From positions 3,568,001-3,632,000 of the forward strand of contig NZ_CP115913.1 in the NCBI RefSeq assembly GCF_027938815.1: a DNA stretch of 64,000 bases, given 5' to 3'. Source of the stretch: Oceanirhabdus sp. W0125-5. Lineage in GTDB: Bacteria > Bacillota > Clostridia > Clostridiales > Clostridiaceae. Positions 55,511 through 64,000 of the stretch are shown piece after piece; the stretch's first letter is position 1, and every line of letters starts with the position of its first letter. Position numbers and translations under genes: made by a program. The notes beneath the pieces were generated by a model that saw nothing but the letters and a program-made list of their open reading frames with translations, made no database searches and was not told the DNA's origin.

Positions 55511-56101
55511 TTAGTATAACTGATGTCTATATTGTCCATTACTAATAGCTTCTATTCCTTCAACATACTCATCATCATCATAATAATAATCATCTAAATT
55601 CTTTTGTCTGTTAAAACTTTCAACAGCTTGATAAGTATCTTCAGCATCAAACCCTGGATCATCTTTAAAATCATTATATCCATAGTTAAAAGGCTCTAAA
55701 ACCTGTTCTTCTAATGGTCTTCTAGTAAAATCATTCTTATATACAGAAGTTAAGTCATTTTGACACTTTATACAGTACTCAGCATAAGGCATAAACTCTA
55801 ATCGCTCTTTATTAATTGTTTTACTGCACATAGGACAAATCCCATATGTACCATCTTCAATTTTTTTAAGAGAATTATCAATTTTGTTTAAAATCTTGTT
55901 TTCATTTCCTCTAAGTGCTCGTGCTGTATCACTTATAGCCATCTCTTCACCTATATCAGCTGGATGGTTATCTACAACAGCTAATTCGCCACCTATTTCC
56001 TGCATATAGATTCCCTTATCCATACCTTGTAATAAACTTTCAACTCTTTCTTTTTCTTTTAAAAGAGCATCTTTATAAATTTGATAGTTTTTCATAGCCA
56101 T
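55511..56101 (-). CDS. yteA: DksA/TraR-type zinc finger protein, YteA-like
   Basis: 196 residues. An N-terminal helical hairpin (KEKERVESLLQGM) is followed by the conserved HPADIGEEMAISDTARAL and a DksA-type zinc finger CPMCSKTINKERLEFMPYAEYCIKC. The C-terminal 60 residues are acidic and Tyr-rich. YteA proteins are sporulation-linked in Bacillus; a role on RNA polymerase is inferred. Ribosome site AAAGGGGTG. Confidence 0.9.
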   Translation of the reverse strand: MAMKNYQIYKDALLKEKERVESLLQGMDKGIYMQEIGGELAVVDNHPADIGEEMAISDTARALRGNENKILNKIDNSLKKIEDGTYGICPMCSKTINKERLEFMPYAEYCIKCQNDLTSVYKNDFTRRPLEEQVLEPFNYGYNDFKDDPGFDAEDTYQAVESFNRQKNLDDYYYDDDEYVEGIEAISNGQYRHQLY

Positions 56102-56255
56102 AAAATCACCCCTTTATTATATTTTTTCTAAAGTTTATATAAACTATACTGAAACTTAATTTACACATTAGGAAAATATCAAATGTTCTTTGTTTTTTTC
56201 ATGTTGTGTAAATTTCTAGTCAAAATAATTAATATTGGGGTAATTTAAAAATATT

Positions 56256-57074
56256 TTAGTTACCTAAAATTGTCTCCATCAATTTTATTTTATCATTCAA
56301 GTCTTTTAATGTTTCTATGGATATTGTTTGTCTAGCATCTGAAACAGCATTGTCAGGATGAGTATGAGATTCAATTATTAGACCATCACACCCAGTAGCA
56401 ATTGCAGATAATGACATAGTGGATACTAATTCCCTTAATCCTGTTCCATGACTAGGATCAACTATTACAGGTAAACGATACTTATTTTTTATTACTGCAA
56501 CTGAATTTAAATCTAATGTATTTCTAGTATAATTCTCAAAGGTTCTTATTCCTCTTTCACACATAATAACCTTTTCATTACCTTCTTTTAAAATATATTC
56601 TGCAGCTAATAACCATTCACTTAGAGTTGCACTCATTCCTCTCTTTAAAATAATTGGAATATCTAGCTTCCCAACTTCTTTTAAGAGCGTATAATTATAC
56701 ATATTTCTTGATCCAATCTGAAGCATATCAGCATATGGTTCAATCAGTTCTATATGTCGTGCATCCATAACTTCTGTTACAAAAGGCATTTTATTCTCTC
56801 TACTTACTTCATGTAAGATTTTTACGCCTTCTTCCCCAAGTCCTTGAAAATCATATGGACTTGTTCTAGGTTTAAAAGCTCCACCTCTTAATATATGAAC
56901 ACCAATTTCTTTTAACCTCTTACATATTGACCTCATAGTATCTATATCTTCAACAGAACATGGACCTGAAATAATTACCTTTTTATCACCAATGGCAACC
57001 TTCTCTACGTCATCTTTACCAATAGTAAACTTGATATCTTCACCTGAGGTTTTATCAATTAATAGTTTAGTCAT
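56256..57074 (-). CDS. aroF: 3-deoxy-7-phosphoheptulonate synthase (DAHP synthase)
   Basis: 272 residues, the short type-I beta/KdsA-like DAHP synthase. Motifs: VIISGPCSVE, LRGGAFKPRTSPYDFQG, QIGSRNMYNY, ILKRGMSATLSEWL and VDPSHGTG. It lacks an ACT or chorismate mutase extension, so feedback inhibition is unlikely. First step of aromatic amino acid synthesis; no other aro gene is adjacent. Confidence 0.95.
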   Translation of the reverse strand: MTKLLIDKTSGEDIKFTIGKDDVEKVAIGDKKVIISGPCSVEDIDTMRSICKRLKEIGVHILRGGAFKPRTSPYDFQGLGEEGVKILHEVSRENKMPFVTEVMDARHIELIEPYADMLQIGSRNMYNYTLLKEVGKLDIPIILKRGMSATLSEWLLAAEYILKEGNEKVIMCERGIRTFENYTRNTLDLNSVAVIKNKYRLPVIVDPSHGTGLRELVSTMSLSAIATGCDGLIIESHTHPDNAVSDARQTISIETLKDLNDKIKLMETILGN

Positions 57075-57082
57075 TTTACCAC

Positions 57083-57775
57083 CTACATATTTTTCAACAT
57101 ATCTCTAAGAATTTTTGTTGAATTCTCTATAGCTATTGGAGAGAATTTTTCATAATCCATATGAGTACCATTTATTGCATTATCTGATATGGATCTTATA
57201 ACAACGAAAGGTACATTATTTAAATATGCAACTTGTGCAATACTTGCACCTTCCATTTCACATGCATAAGCATTAAATTCCATATCTAAAGCTTTTAATT
57301 TTTCTCCGCTGCTAATAAATTGATCTCCTGATACAATTCTTCCCTTTTCGAACTTATTATAAACACCCTTTTTACAAGCATTAAATGCTTTTTCTACAAG
57401 TGTTTCATCACATTTAAAATCAAATGTATCTAATCTTGGGATTTGACCAAGTTTATCTCCAAAGAAAGTTGTATCCATATCGTGTTGAACAAGATCAGTT
57501 GCAACTACAACATCACCAGGGAAAATATCTTCCTTAAGTCCACCTGCTATTCCAACATTTATTACACAATCCACATTAAAATCATCTATTAATATCTGTG
57601 TACAAACAGCAGCATTAACCTTACCTATTCCACTTGTAACAATTACAGCTTTTTTACCTTGAATTGTTCCATAATTGAATTCCATTCTAGCCTTTTTTTC
57701 AACTCTCTCAATTTCCATCTCGCTTACAAGTATTTCAACTTCTTCTTTCATTGCTCCAATAATACCAACAATCAT
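57083..57775 (-). CDS. mtnN: 5'-methylthioadenosine/S-adenosylhomocysteine nucleosidase
   Basis: 230 residues. IGAMKEEVEIL at the start (catalytic Glu), VTSGIGKVNAA, NVGIAGGL, EMEGASIAQVAY and the catalytic Asp in RSISDNA. It recycles methylthioadenosine and SAH, part of SAM turnover that radical SAM enzymes also load. It precedes aroF by 8 nt. Confidence 0.96.
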   Translation of the reverse strand: MIVGIIGAMKEEVEILVSEMEIERVEKKARMEFNYGTIQGKKAVIVTSGIGKVNAAVCTQILIDDFNVDCVINVGIAGGLKEDIFPGDVVVATDLVQHDMDTTFFGDKLGQIPRLDTFDFKCDETLVEKAFNACKKGVYNKFEKGRIVSGDQFISSGEKLKALDMEFNAYACEMEGASIAQVAYLNNVPFVVIRSISDNAINGTHMDYEKFSPIAIENSTKILRDMLKNM

Positions 57776-57882
57776 TATTCTTCCTCCTTAAATGTATACC
57801 ATAATTAACTGTAGCTATTCTATCATAAAGCTTAATTTATTAAGTAATTTATTGTCTTTAACCCAAAATTTATTCAGTAAAG

Positions 57883-57990
57883 AATAGTGAAAAAGAATAA
57901 AGAACAAATTAGGTTTCTTTTCTTCCTATGGTCAGAAAAAATATTTAGATTAACAAAATCAAATCAATAAATTGTTCTTTATATAATATT
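57883..57990. repeat. Family 2 intergenic repeat, copy 4 (diverged)
   Basis: AAAGAATAGTGAAAAAGAATAAAGAACAAATT and the inverted AATTGTTCTTTATATAATAT flank a weak hairpin. Less well preserved than the others. Confidence 0.4.
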
Positions 57991-58083
57991 TATCCCTTTT
58001 GAATTACTTGAATAAATAAGTTTTAATACCAATAACTCTCTATTGAAATGATAACTTCCCTTTGAATAATAGTCAATAAAAAT

Positions 58084-58104
58084 CTCACTCAAATTGCGAG
58101 TGAG
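58084..58104 (-). terminator. Terminator of divIVA
   Basis: CTCACTC and GAGTGAG enclose a 7-nt loop; the minus strand continues ATTTTTATTG. It touches the divIVA stop codon. Confidence 0.8.
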
Positions 58105-58755
58105 TTATTCTGAAAAGAATGTTTTTATATTGTCTAGAGAGTCAACTCTGTTTTTGCTTCGTGCATTAATTTCACTTGCATTAAAAGCTACTGTCTTATC
58201 TATGTTTTCATCATTAATCTCTTTTAATTCTTTTTTAAATTCTTCATACTTAACAGTTTTATCATCATTATCATGAGATTCAACACCTATACTATAAGTC
58301 TTTTCAAAATCTTTTTCAAGACTTTCAAACATATCAATTTGGCTATTCATAAAGTTTCTAAATTTACTTCTGAATATATTGAACTCAGCTTTAAGTTTAT
58401 CGTACTCATCATTTATTTTAATTACATCATTTTTAGATCTGTCAATTATTCTAGCTCCAGTTTCATTAGCATCTTTAATAATTAACTCACTTTCTCTAAG
58501 AGCATTTTTTTTAGCTTCCTCAGCAGTATTCTGTGCCATCACTAAAGTTTTCTGAATTGTTTCTTCCATATCTTTATAATGCTTTAAACGTTCCTCTAAC
58601 ATGCTGACTTTATCCTTTAAAACACCATTTTCTTTGTATAGTTTTTCAAAATCTTCAGCTACATCTGCAAGAAAGTCCTCTACTTCGTCTCTCTTATAGC
58701 CTCTCATAGCTCTTCTAAATTCTCTATTATTTATATCATTGGGTGATAAATTCAT
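58105..58755 (-). CDS. divIVA: Cell-division initiation protein DivIVA
   Basis: 216 residues. The membrane-binding N-terminus SPNDINNREFRRAMRGYKRDEVEDFLADV is diagnostic; a long coiled coil follows, with a polar tail. It marks curved membrane at septa and poles. Last gene of the ylm/division cluster, in the usual place after ylmH. Confidence 0.95.
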   Translation of the reverse strand: MNLSPNDINNREFRRAMRGYKRDEVEDFLADVAEDFEKLYKENGVLKDKVSMLEERLKHYKDMEETIQKTLVMAQNTAEEAKKNALRESELIIKDANETGARIIDRSKNDVIKINDEYDKLKAEFNIFRSKFRNFMNSQIDMFESLEKDFEKTYSIGVESHDNDDKTVKYEEFKKELKEINDENIDKTVAFNASEINARSKNRVDSLDNIKTFFSE

Positions 58756-58886
58756 TGTTCCGGTTACGAAGTAACCTTCCCCCCTTTCGAGTATTTGTAT
58801 AATATGAACTCAATTCTGTTACATATTAAATTTGAAACAACTATACTACTATGAAATTTCAGGTAATATGATTACAAAATCTCATT

Positions 58887-59672
58887 CTATTTATATTGTA
58901 ATAATTTAACTCTAAACCTATCCTTTTTTGTAGTTCCAACAATCTCACTTACTATAAATTTTCCAAAACCTCTAATTGTCAACCTGGATCCTTCTTTAAT
59001 CTCAAAGTTTTTCTTATTAACAATACTGTAGTCAACCATTACCTTCCCTGATGAAATAATTGCCTCACCTTTACTTCTTGAAAGATTAGTAACTGCACTT
59101 ACAATACAGTCAATGCGCATACTTGAAGATAATATTATTTTTTCTTTAAGTTCAATGGAACTTTGAATTGAAAGGTAATCTTCTTTTGCAATTTTTTCTA
59201 TACTAACTGCACAACCATTTATTTTTTCAAGTGAATTAATTATATACTCTGCTATATCATCGACTATAGCAAAATAACATGTATCATTATTTAGCAATAC
59301 ATCTCCAATTTTTTCTCTCCTCAAACCTAAAGATAATATTGTGCCTAAATAATGTCTATGTTCAAGCTTCTTAAACTTTGATTTATTAGTTATTTTAATA
59401 ACAACGTATGGGAACTCAATAGGTGACACCCACTCATTTGGATAAAATGCAACCATTCGTCTTTCTGCATTATCAAAAAATCCATCTGTTATAATTTTAA
59501 TATTGTAGTTTTTAAGAAACAAGGACGTTTTATACCAAATATTTGGAGTCAAAAATTCATCTACCAGAATAAGTGTATTATAATCCATACTCATTTGTAG
59601 TGAATTATATACTTTTATTGCACTAGATTGTTCTTCTTTAGTAAAAAAATTAATAAATTTTTCTTTATTCAT
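58887..59672 (-). CDS. ylmH: YlmH, S4-domain RNA-binding protein
   Basis: 261 residues: an N-terminal domain with FFTKEEQSSAIKVYN and the YPNEW-containing NAERRMVAFYPNEW pattern, and a C-terminal S4 domain (about 180-255, RIDCIVSAVTNLSRSKGEAIISSGKVMVD). In Bacillus YlmH binds stalled 50S subunits and can act in Ala-tailing quality control. It lies between sepF and divIVA as in Bacillus; the usual ylmG is missing from the gap. Confidence 0.93.
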   Translation of the reverse strand: MNKEKFINFFTKEEQSSAIKVYNSLQMSMDYNTLILVDEFLTPNIWYKTSLFLKNYNIKIITDGFFDNAERRMVAFYPNEWVSPIEFPYVVIKITNKSKFKKLEHRHYLGTILSLGLRREKIGDVLLNNDTCYFAIVDDIAEYIINSLEKINGCAVSIEKIAKEDYLSIQSSIELKEKIILSSSMRIDCIVSAVTNLSRSKGEAIISSGKVMVDYSIVNKKNFEIKEGSRLTIRGFGKFIVSEIVGTTKKDRFRVKLLQYK

Positions 59673-59702
59673 TTCAAGTCCTCATATATTCATTATCGAA
59701 TA

Positions 59703-60167
59703 TTATTTTATAAAACTGAACATCCCTTTATTTGATAGTTCATTTTTAAGAGAACTATCAACAGCAACATTTGATGGTGACAATAGATATACACCTTTAT
59801 CTATCTGCTGAAGCTCAGCTGATAATGCATATGTAGCTCCACTTATAAAGTCTAATAATCTTTGTCCAACTTTACTATCAATATTGTTTGTATTTACTAC
59901 AACAATTTTTTTACTTTTTAAGTTATCAATAATTACTGTTGCTTCTTCAAAGTCAGCAGGTTTTGAAATAAATACTCTAGGTGAACTAGAAGAAATTGAA
60001 GCTCCTGCAGATTGTATGTCAACTACATTATTTATTTTGTGCGTTCTTATAGGTTTTATTCTCTCTACTTCTTCCTCTTCTTCTTCTAACTCATCAAATT
60101 CATCATATTCTTCTTCATGAAGACCAAGCATATTGTTAAAAAACTTACTTCCTCTCTTCTTTCCCAT
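59703..60167 (-). CDS. sepF: Cell-division protein SepF
   Basis: 154 residues: an N-terminal amphipathic, Gly/Lys start, an acidic linker (about 17-33) and the SepF ring domain VFISKPADFEEATVIIDNLKSKKIVVVNTNNID...GQRLLDFISGATYAL. It tethers FtsZ filaments to the membrane. Confidence 0.95.
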   Translation of the reverse strand: MGKKRGSKFFNNMLGLHEEEYDEFDELEEEEEEVERIKPIRTHKINNVVDIQSAGASISSSSPRVFISKPADFEEATVIIDNLKSKKIVVVNTNNIDSKVGQRLLDFISGATYALSAELQQIDKGVYLLSPSNVAVDSSLKNELSNKGMFSFIK

Positions 60168-60179
60168 TCCTACTCCTCC

Positions 60180-60845
60180 TTATTTATACTCTCTATTTCC
60201 AAATACTCCAGTACCTACTCTTATCATATTTGAGCCTTCTTCAATAGCAATTTTATAATCACCTGACATACCCATTGATAGAATCTCCATTGATATATTC
60301 TTGTAATTCACCTTTTTTAGGTCATCAAACATTTCTTTCATTTCTCTAAAATAATTTCTACACTGTTCCTCATCGCCTTTAGGTATAATCGCCATAATAC
60401 CTTTAACCTTAATATGTGAACATTTTTCAACTTCTTGAATGAAGTCATTAACTTCGTTTTTATGTATTCCTGTCTTACTTTCTTCTTCTCCAACATTAAT
60501 CTGAATTAAGGCATTCAATTCTAATCCTTCTTTTTCATACCTTTTCTCCAATTCTTGAAGAAGTTTAACACCATCTAAAGAATGAAGCAGATGAATTTTC
60601 CCTACTATATATTTAATCTTATTTCGCTGCAAATGACCTATAAAATGCCATTTTATGTCCTTTGGCAGTTCTTCATACTTATCTCTCAGATCCTGAGCCT
60701 TATTTTCACCAAATTCTCTTTCTCCAGCTTCATAAGCCTCCATTATCAACTCATTTGGTTTAGTTTTAGAAACACATATCAATGATACAGTTTCTGGAAT
60801 CTCTTTTCGTATTTTTTTTACATTATCTATAACACTTAAACTCAT
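60180..60845 (-). CDS. yggS: YggS family PLP homeostasis protein
   Basis: 221 residues. The PLP Lys lies in LICVSKTKP; WHFIGHLQRNK and LSMGMSGDYKIAIEEGSNMIRVGTGVFG are the family motifs. It carries pyridoxal phosphate and balances its pools. The position before sepF (ylmE) is conserved in Gram-positives. Confidence 0.95.
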   Translation of the reverse strand: MSLSVIDNVKKIRKEIPETVSLICVSKTKPNELIMEAYEAGEREFGENKAQDLRDKYEELPKDIKWHFIGHLQRNKIKYIVGKIHLLHSLDGVKLLQELEKRYEKEGLELNALIQINVGEEESKTGIHKNEVNDFIQEVEKCSHIKVKGIMAIIPKGDEEQCRNYFREMKEMFDDLKKVNYKNISMEILSMGMSGDYKIAIEEGSNMIRVGTGVFGNREYK

Positions 60846-60953
60846 AATTATTCCTCCCTTGTTATACTTCTTTATAAATTGTCAATTTCCTCTTTTTTTT
60901 ACGACTATTTAACGAATTAATTAGTATAATACAAGATTTTTTATAATCTTTTG

Positions 60954-61832
60954 TTAATTTGTGTCATCTCCATTTTTTTCAGTATCCTCTTCTTCATTTC
61001 TTTCGTTAATATAAATAACCGGGTTTCCTTCAAAACCAACATCAATATATCCACTGAAATTTTCTAAATTCTTTTCTAAATAAATGTTTATAGCTTTATT
61101 TAACTTATCTTGTAAGTTATCTTCTCTTCCTAACTTAACATTGAAGCTACCTATATTTAAATTTATATTATTCATATCCATTAAATTAACTTCATGTATT
61201 TCTAATTCACTTGTATTTCTTTTTATTAATCCCTCCAGCTCACTTAAAAAACTCACTTTTCTAATATCTTCAATTTTAAGTTTTTCACCAATTGTCATTC
61301 CTTCAAAATTCAATCCTTTTACTTCCAAGAGATTTAATCCACTCAAATTACTTTTTCCTTCAAGTACATAACATTCCTTATCTAGAATATAATACACTTC
61401 ACCTATTTTTTCAAAGTAAAATGCATTTCTTTCCTCTACACTTAGAGTTATTTTATCTGGAAAAGTCCTTTGAATATCCACACTCTTAATATAACCATTT
61501 ATCATAACATTTTCTTTAATTTGATTATCTTTTAAAGTAAAAATATTATCTCCAAGCCTTACATTAGCAAGCATCTTTATTTCCTCTGTTTTAACAATCT
61601 TATTGCCTGTTACAACTATCGATTTGATATTAAATATCTCTTGTTTTAATGCCACATAAACCCCTACTGAAACTAATACTAAAAATAATAATACTAACTT
61701 GTTCACTAGACGTTTCTTTTTTCTCTTTTTAATGAGCTTCTCCTTATTTCTTAAAATATAGTCACCATAATGCTGTTCACTTCGCTCATTTGAACTGTAT
61801 TTTCCTTTGCCACTCTTCTTTTTCTTTACCAT
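60954..61832 (-). CDS. divIB: Cell-division protein DivIB/FtsQ
   Basis: 292 residues: a basic cytoplasmic N-terminus (about 1-44), one membrane helix (about 45-63), a POTRA domain (FNIKSIVVTGNKIVKTEEIKML) and the FtsQ beta domain. It belongs to the divisome core with FtsL and DivIC. Ribosome site ATGAGGTG. Confidence 0.93.
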   Translation of the reverse strand: MVKKKKSGKGKYSSNERSEQHYGDYILRNKEKLIKKRKKKRLVNKLVLLFLVLVSVGVYVALKQEIFNIKSIVVTGNKIVKTEEIKMLANVRLGDNIFTLKDNQIKENVMINGYIKSVDIQRTFPDKITLSVEERNAFYFEKIGEVYYILDKECYVLEGKSNLSGLNLLEVKGLNFEGMTIGEKLKIEDIRKVSFLSELEGLIKRNTSELEIHEVNLMDMNNINLNIGSFNVKLGREDNLQDKLNKAINIYLEKNLENFSGYIDVGFEGNPVIYINERNEEEDTEKNGDDTN

Positions 61833-61854
61833 AAAAAATTCACCTCATATATCA

Positions 61855-61883
61855 TTAAAGCTGAGCTGTCGCTCAGCTTTAAA
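61855..61883 (-). terminator. Hairpin between spoVE/ftsW and divIB
   Basis: TTAAAGCTGAGC-TGTC-GCTCAGCTTTAA is a perfect 12-bp stem. The tail on minus is only weakly T-rich, so it may attenuate rather than stop transcription into divIB. Confidence 0.7.
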
Positions 61884-61884
61884 T

Positions 61885-62982
61885 TTATTTTGAATTTTGT
61901 TTCGATATATTGAGAAGTACTCCCATAGCGAATAAATTTATAGCTATTGCACTTCCTCCATAGCTAATAAATGGTAATGGTACACCTGTTACAGGCATAC
62001 TACCTGATACTACTGCAATATTAATTATTGCCTGTATTGCGATTATTGAAGTGAATCCCACAGCAATGAGAGTTCCATATGTATCTTTTGCCTTAAATGC
62101 AATTCCAATACCTCTAATTATGAAAAAACAAAACAACAATATTATTGTTATACATCCTATAAAGCCTAACTCCTCGCCAATAATTGAAAAAATAAAATCA
62201 TTATGAGGTTCAGGAATATAAAAAGCTTTTTGTCTTGATTGCCCAAGACCTACCCCCATAAGACCACCAGTTCCTAATGCATAAAAGGATTGTATTAATT
62301 GATATCCATCTCCTAAGGGATCCACCCATGGGTCAGTAAAACTCATTAAACGCTTTACTCTATAATCTGCTGAAAAAATCAAGTATATACCTCCAACAAA
62401 TGCTGAAATACCAAGACCAAACAGATGTATGAATTTAGCACCGTCAATAAATACAACTATAAAGGTTACAATAACCATTACTGAGAAAATACTCATATTT
62501 TTTTCAAGCAATACCATAAAAGCGAAGCCACCCCCTATTAAAAGGTGGAATATTAATACAGTAAATTTTTTAATTTTTTCTCCTGCTTTTTCTAAGCTAA
62601 ATGCTAATATTAAAACAACAGCGTATTTAGCTATCTCTGAAGGTTGAATTGTAGTAAACCCTAAATTTATCCATCTAGTTGCACCATTAATTGGTTTTGA
62701 GAATAGCACCACCACTAACAAAATGAATGTTATTATGGCAATTGGAATAGTTAATTTCTTATATTTCTGATAATCAACATTAATCGCAAAAATCATTCCA
62801 ATTAAACCAATTGATACATTGATTAATTGTTTAATTAAATAATAATTTGCATTATTGTTCTTATGAAGAGCTACATAAGAAGAAGCACTCCAAACCATAA
62901 CAATACCTATTGCTACGAGGATTAAGACAGTACTTAGAAGATAAAAATCAATTTCTCCTATTCTTTTTTTTACTTTTGCCAT
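61885..62982 (-). CDS. ftsW: SEDS family glycosyltransferase (FtsW/SpoVE)
   Basis: 365 residues, ten membrane helices. SEDS motifs INLGFTTIQPSEIAKYA, LLEKNMSIFSVM, SFTDPWVDPLGDGYQLIQS and PLPFISYGGSA are present. It polymerises lipid II at the septum or in spore cortex. Next to mraY in clostridia this gene is called spoVE or ftsW; the sequence alone does not separate the two. Confidence 0.92.
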   Translation of the reverse strand: MAKVKKRIGEIDFYLLSTVLILVAIGIVMVWSASSYVALHKNNNANYYLIKQLINVSIGLIGMIFAINVDYQKYKKLTIPIAIITFILLVVVLFSKPINGATRWINLGFTTIQPSEIAKYAVVLILAFSLEKAGEKIKKFTVLIFHLLIGGGFAFMVLLEKNMSIFSVMVIVTFIVVFIDGAKFIHLFGLGISAFVGGIYLIFSADYRVKRLMSFTDPWVDPLGDGYQLIQSFYALGTGGLMGVGLGQSRQKAFYIPEPHNDFIFSIIGEELGFIGCITIILLFCFFIIRGIGIAFKAKDTYGTLIAVGFTSIIAIQAIINIAVVSGSMPVTGVPLPFISYGGSAIAINLFAMGVLLNISKQNSK

Positions 62983-63002
62983 TTCTCCCTCCTGAAAATT
63001 AC

Positions 63003-63974
63003 TTATACATTAAATGTAATTGCTAAAAATCCTAATAAACACAATATAACTGTAATAATTGAAAACATAGAAACTACTTTATTCTCATGCCACCCTAATT
63101 CTTCAAAATGATGATGTAAAGGTGCCATCTTAAATACTCTTTTTTTAGTTTTCTTATAAACTCCCACCTGAATAATAACAGAAAGAGCTTCTAATACATA
63201 GATTCCCCCTACAATTAAAACTATCAATTCTATCTTTAATATAAGAGCAACAGCTCCAATAGCTCCACCTATTGCTAAAGACCCAGTATCCCCCATAAAC
63301 ACAGATGCAGGATAAGAATTCACTCTTAAAAATCCTAATAAAGCACCAGCTAATATTCCACAAAAAATTGCTAAAGGATAATTTGAAAAGCTATAACAAA
63401 CTAAAGCAAAGAAAGTAATCACAAGAATAGATACTGATGTTAATAATCCATCAATTCCATCTGTCAAATTAGTTGCATTTGTAGTTGCTGTCATATAGAT
63501 AATTATAAAAGGTACATATAACCATTTTAAATCCACATATATTCCTGTGAAAGGAATCATAATTTCAGTTGACCCCAATATTCTCATAGCTAAAACTCCA
63601 ATTATCAAGCCAAAGAAAATCTGCAACACAAATTTTTGTTTTGATTTTAATCCTTCATTAACCTTCTTAACAATCTTTAGGTAGTCATCCAAGAACCCAA
63701 TAAATCCAAAACACAAAAATGAAATCATTACCAATAAAGATTCTCCTGAGAAAAAGGTTTCCCATCCAGCTACTAAGAAAAAAGTTAGAATGGTCGCTAT
63801 AATAAAAATCAAACCTCCCATACTTGGAGTCCCAGCTTTAGTAAAATGACTTCTCGGCCCTTCTTCTCTAATATTTTGCCCTGTTTTTAACTTAATCAAT
63901 AATTTCAATATAAAGGGTGTAATCACAAGCGTAATAATAGTCGATAGTATAACCGCATAAATAATCTTACTCAT
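63003..63974 (-). CDS. mraY: Phospho-N-acetylmuramoyl-pentapeptide transferase
   Basis: 323 residues, ten membrane helices. [25 protein letters not shown] and the C-terminal [13 protein letters not shown] are the catalytic and metal motifs. It makes lipid I from UDP-MurNAc-pentapeptide. It starts the visible dcw part on the minus strand; murF would lie beyond the window edge. Confidence 0.97.
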   Translation of the reverse strand: MSKIIYAVILSTIITLVITPFILKLLIKLKTGQNIREEGPRSHFTKAGTPSMGGLIFIIATILTFFLVAGWETFFSGESLLVMISFLCFGFIGFLDDYLKIVKKVNEGLKSKQKFVLQIFFGLIIGVLAMRILGSTEIMIPFTGIYVDLKWLYVPFIIIYMTATTNATNLTDGIDGLLTSVSILVITFFALVCYSFSNYPLAIFCGILAGALLGFLRVNSYPASVFMGDTGSLAIGGAIGAVALILKIELIVLIVGGIYVLEALSVIIQVGVYKKTKKRVFKMAPLHHHFEELGWHENKVVSMFSIITVILCLLGFLAITFNV

Positions 63975-64000
63975 ATCTTTAACCTCTCTCGTTCTTTAAT

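Larger units (their letters stand above)
57776..58104. other. divIVA-mtnN intergenic region
   Basis: 329 nt with a diverged family 2 repeat (about 57883-57990) and the divIVA terminator (58084-58104). A leader for mtnN without clear promoter. No ORF. Confidence 0.5.

Overview
The window is a low-GC Firmicutes chromosome segment. Its gene content is that of an anaerobic endospore former close to Clostridium: spo0A, spoIVB, spoIIM, the full spoIIIAA-AH operon, a gerW-type gene and a germination permease, with typical clostridial gene order and AGGAGG-type ribosome sites. Most genes lie on the minus strand. No tRNA, rRNA or CRISPR array was seen.

Positions 1-3190 are the right end of an integrated mobile element. 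It carries a truncated SIR2-domain gene (a probable anti-phage NADase), a possible broken membrane ORF, a 54-codon ORF with a strong ribosome site, and a large serine recombinase. The element appears to end inside a host gene, because 15 codons of a well-started minus-strand reading frame abut it at 3184-3231. Positions 3400-16900 are accessory. They hold a D-aminopeptidase, an unknown membrane protein, an acetyltransferase, a compact RiPP-type cluster (two paralogous radical SAM/SPASM maturases, a 44-residue candidate precursor and an MFS exporter, 6251-10662), a DUF4362-like lipoprotein, a structured intergenic RNA candidate, a histidine-kinase-like protein without a phospho-acceptor box, nagA beside a decayed PTS IIB remnant, and a D,D-carboxypeptidase.

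Positions 16900-37250 are conserved core: scpAB, dacF, pdp-punA-deoB, a XerD-like recombinase with altered active-site residues, spoIIM, nudF, two tiny basic proteins, a germination permease, spo0A with a visible sigma-H promoter and 0A box, spoIVB, recN, argR, nadK, tlyA and dxs. Between ispA and a small four-helix membrane protein lies about 560 nt of relatively GC-rich, structured, non-coding sequence. Its location and neighbours identify it as an OLE RNA gene with its partner oapA.

Positions 37250-50000 continue with ispA-xseB-xseA-folD-nusB, an Asp23-family gene, spoIIIA, efp and four overlapping minor-pilin genes. After rqcH (plus strand) comes a DUF2785 gene that splits a MITE-like repeat exactly in half. 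The window ends with pyrR-rluD-lspA, a DksA/YteA-like gene, aroF, mtnN and the division cluster divIVA-ylmH-sepF-yggS-divIB-spoVE/ftsW-mraY.

Two families of palindromic intergenic repeats are scattered through the right half. The strongest leads are the RiPP cluster, the OLE RNA/OapA pair, the SIR2-carrying element with its visible junction, and the repeat carrying a gene in its centre.
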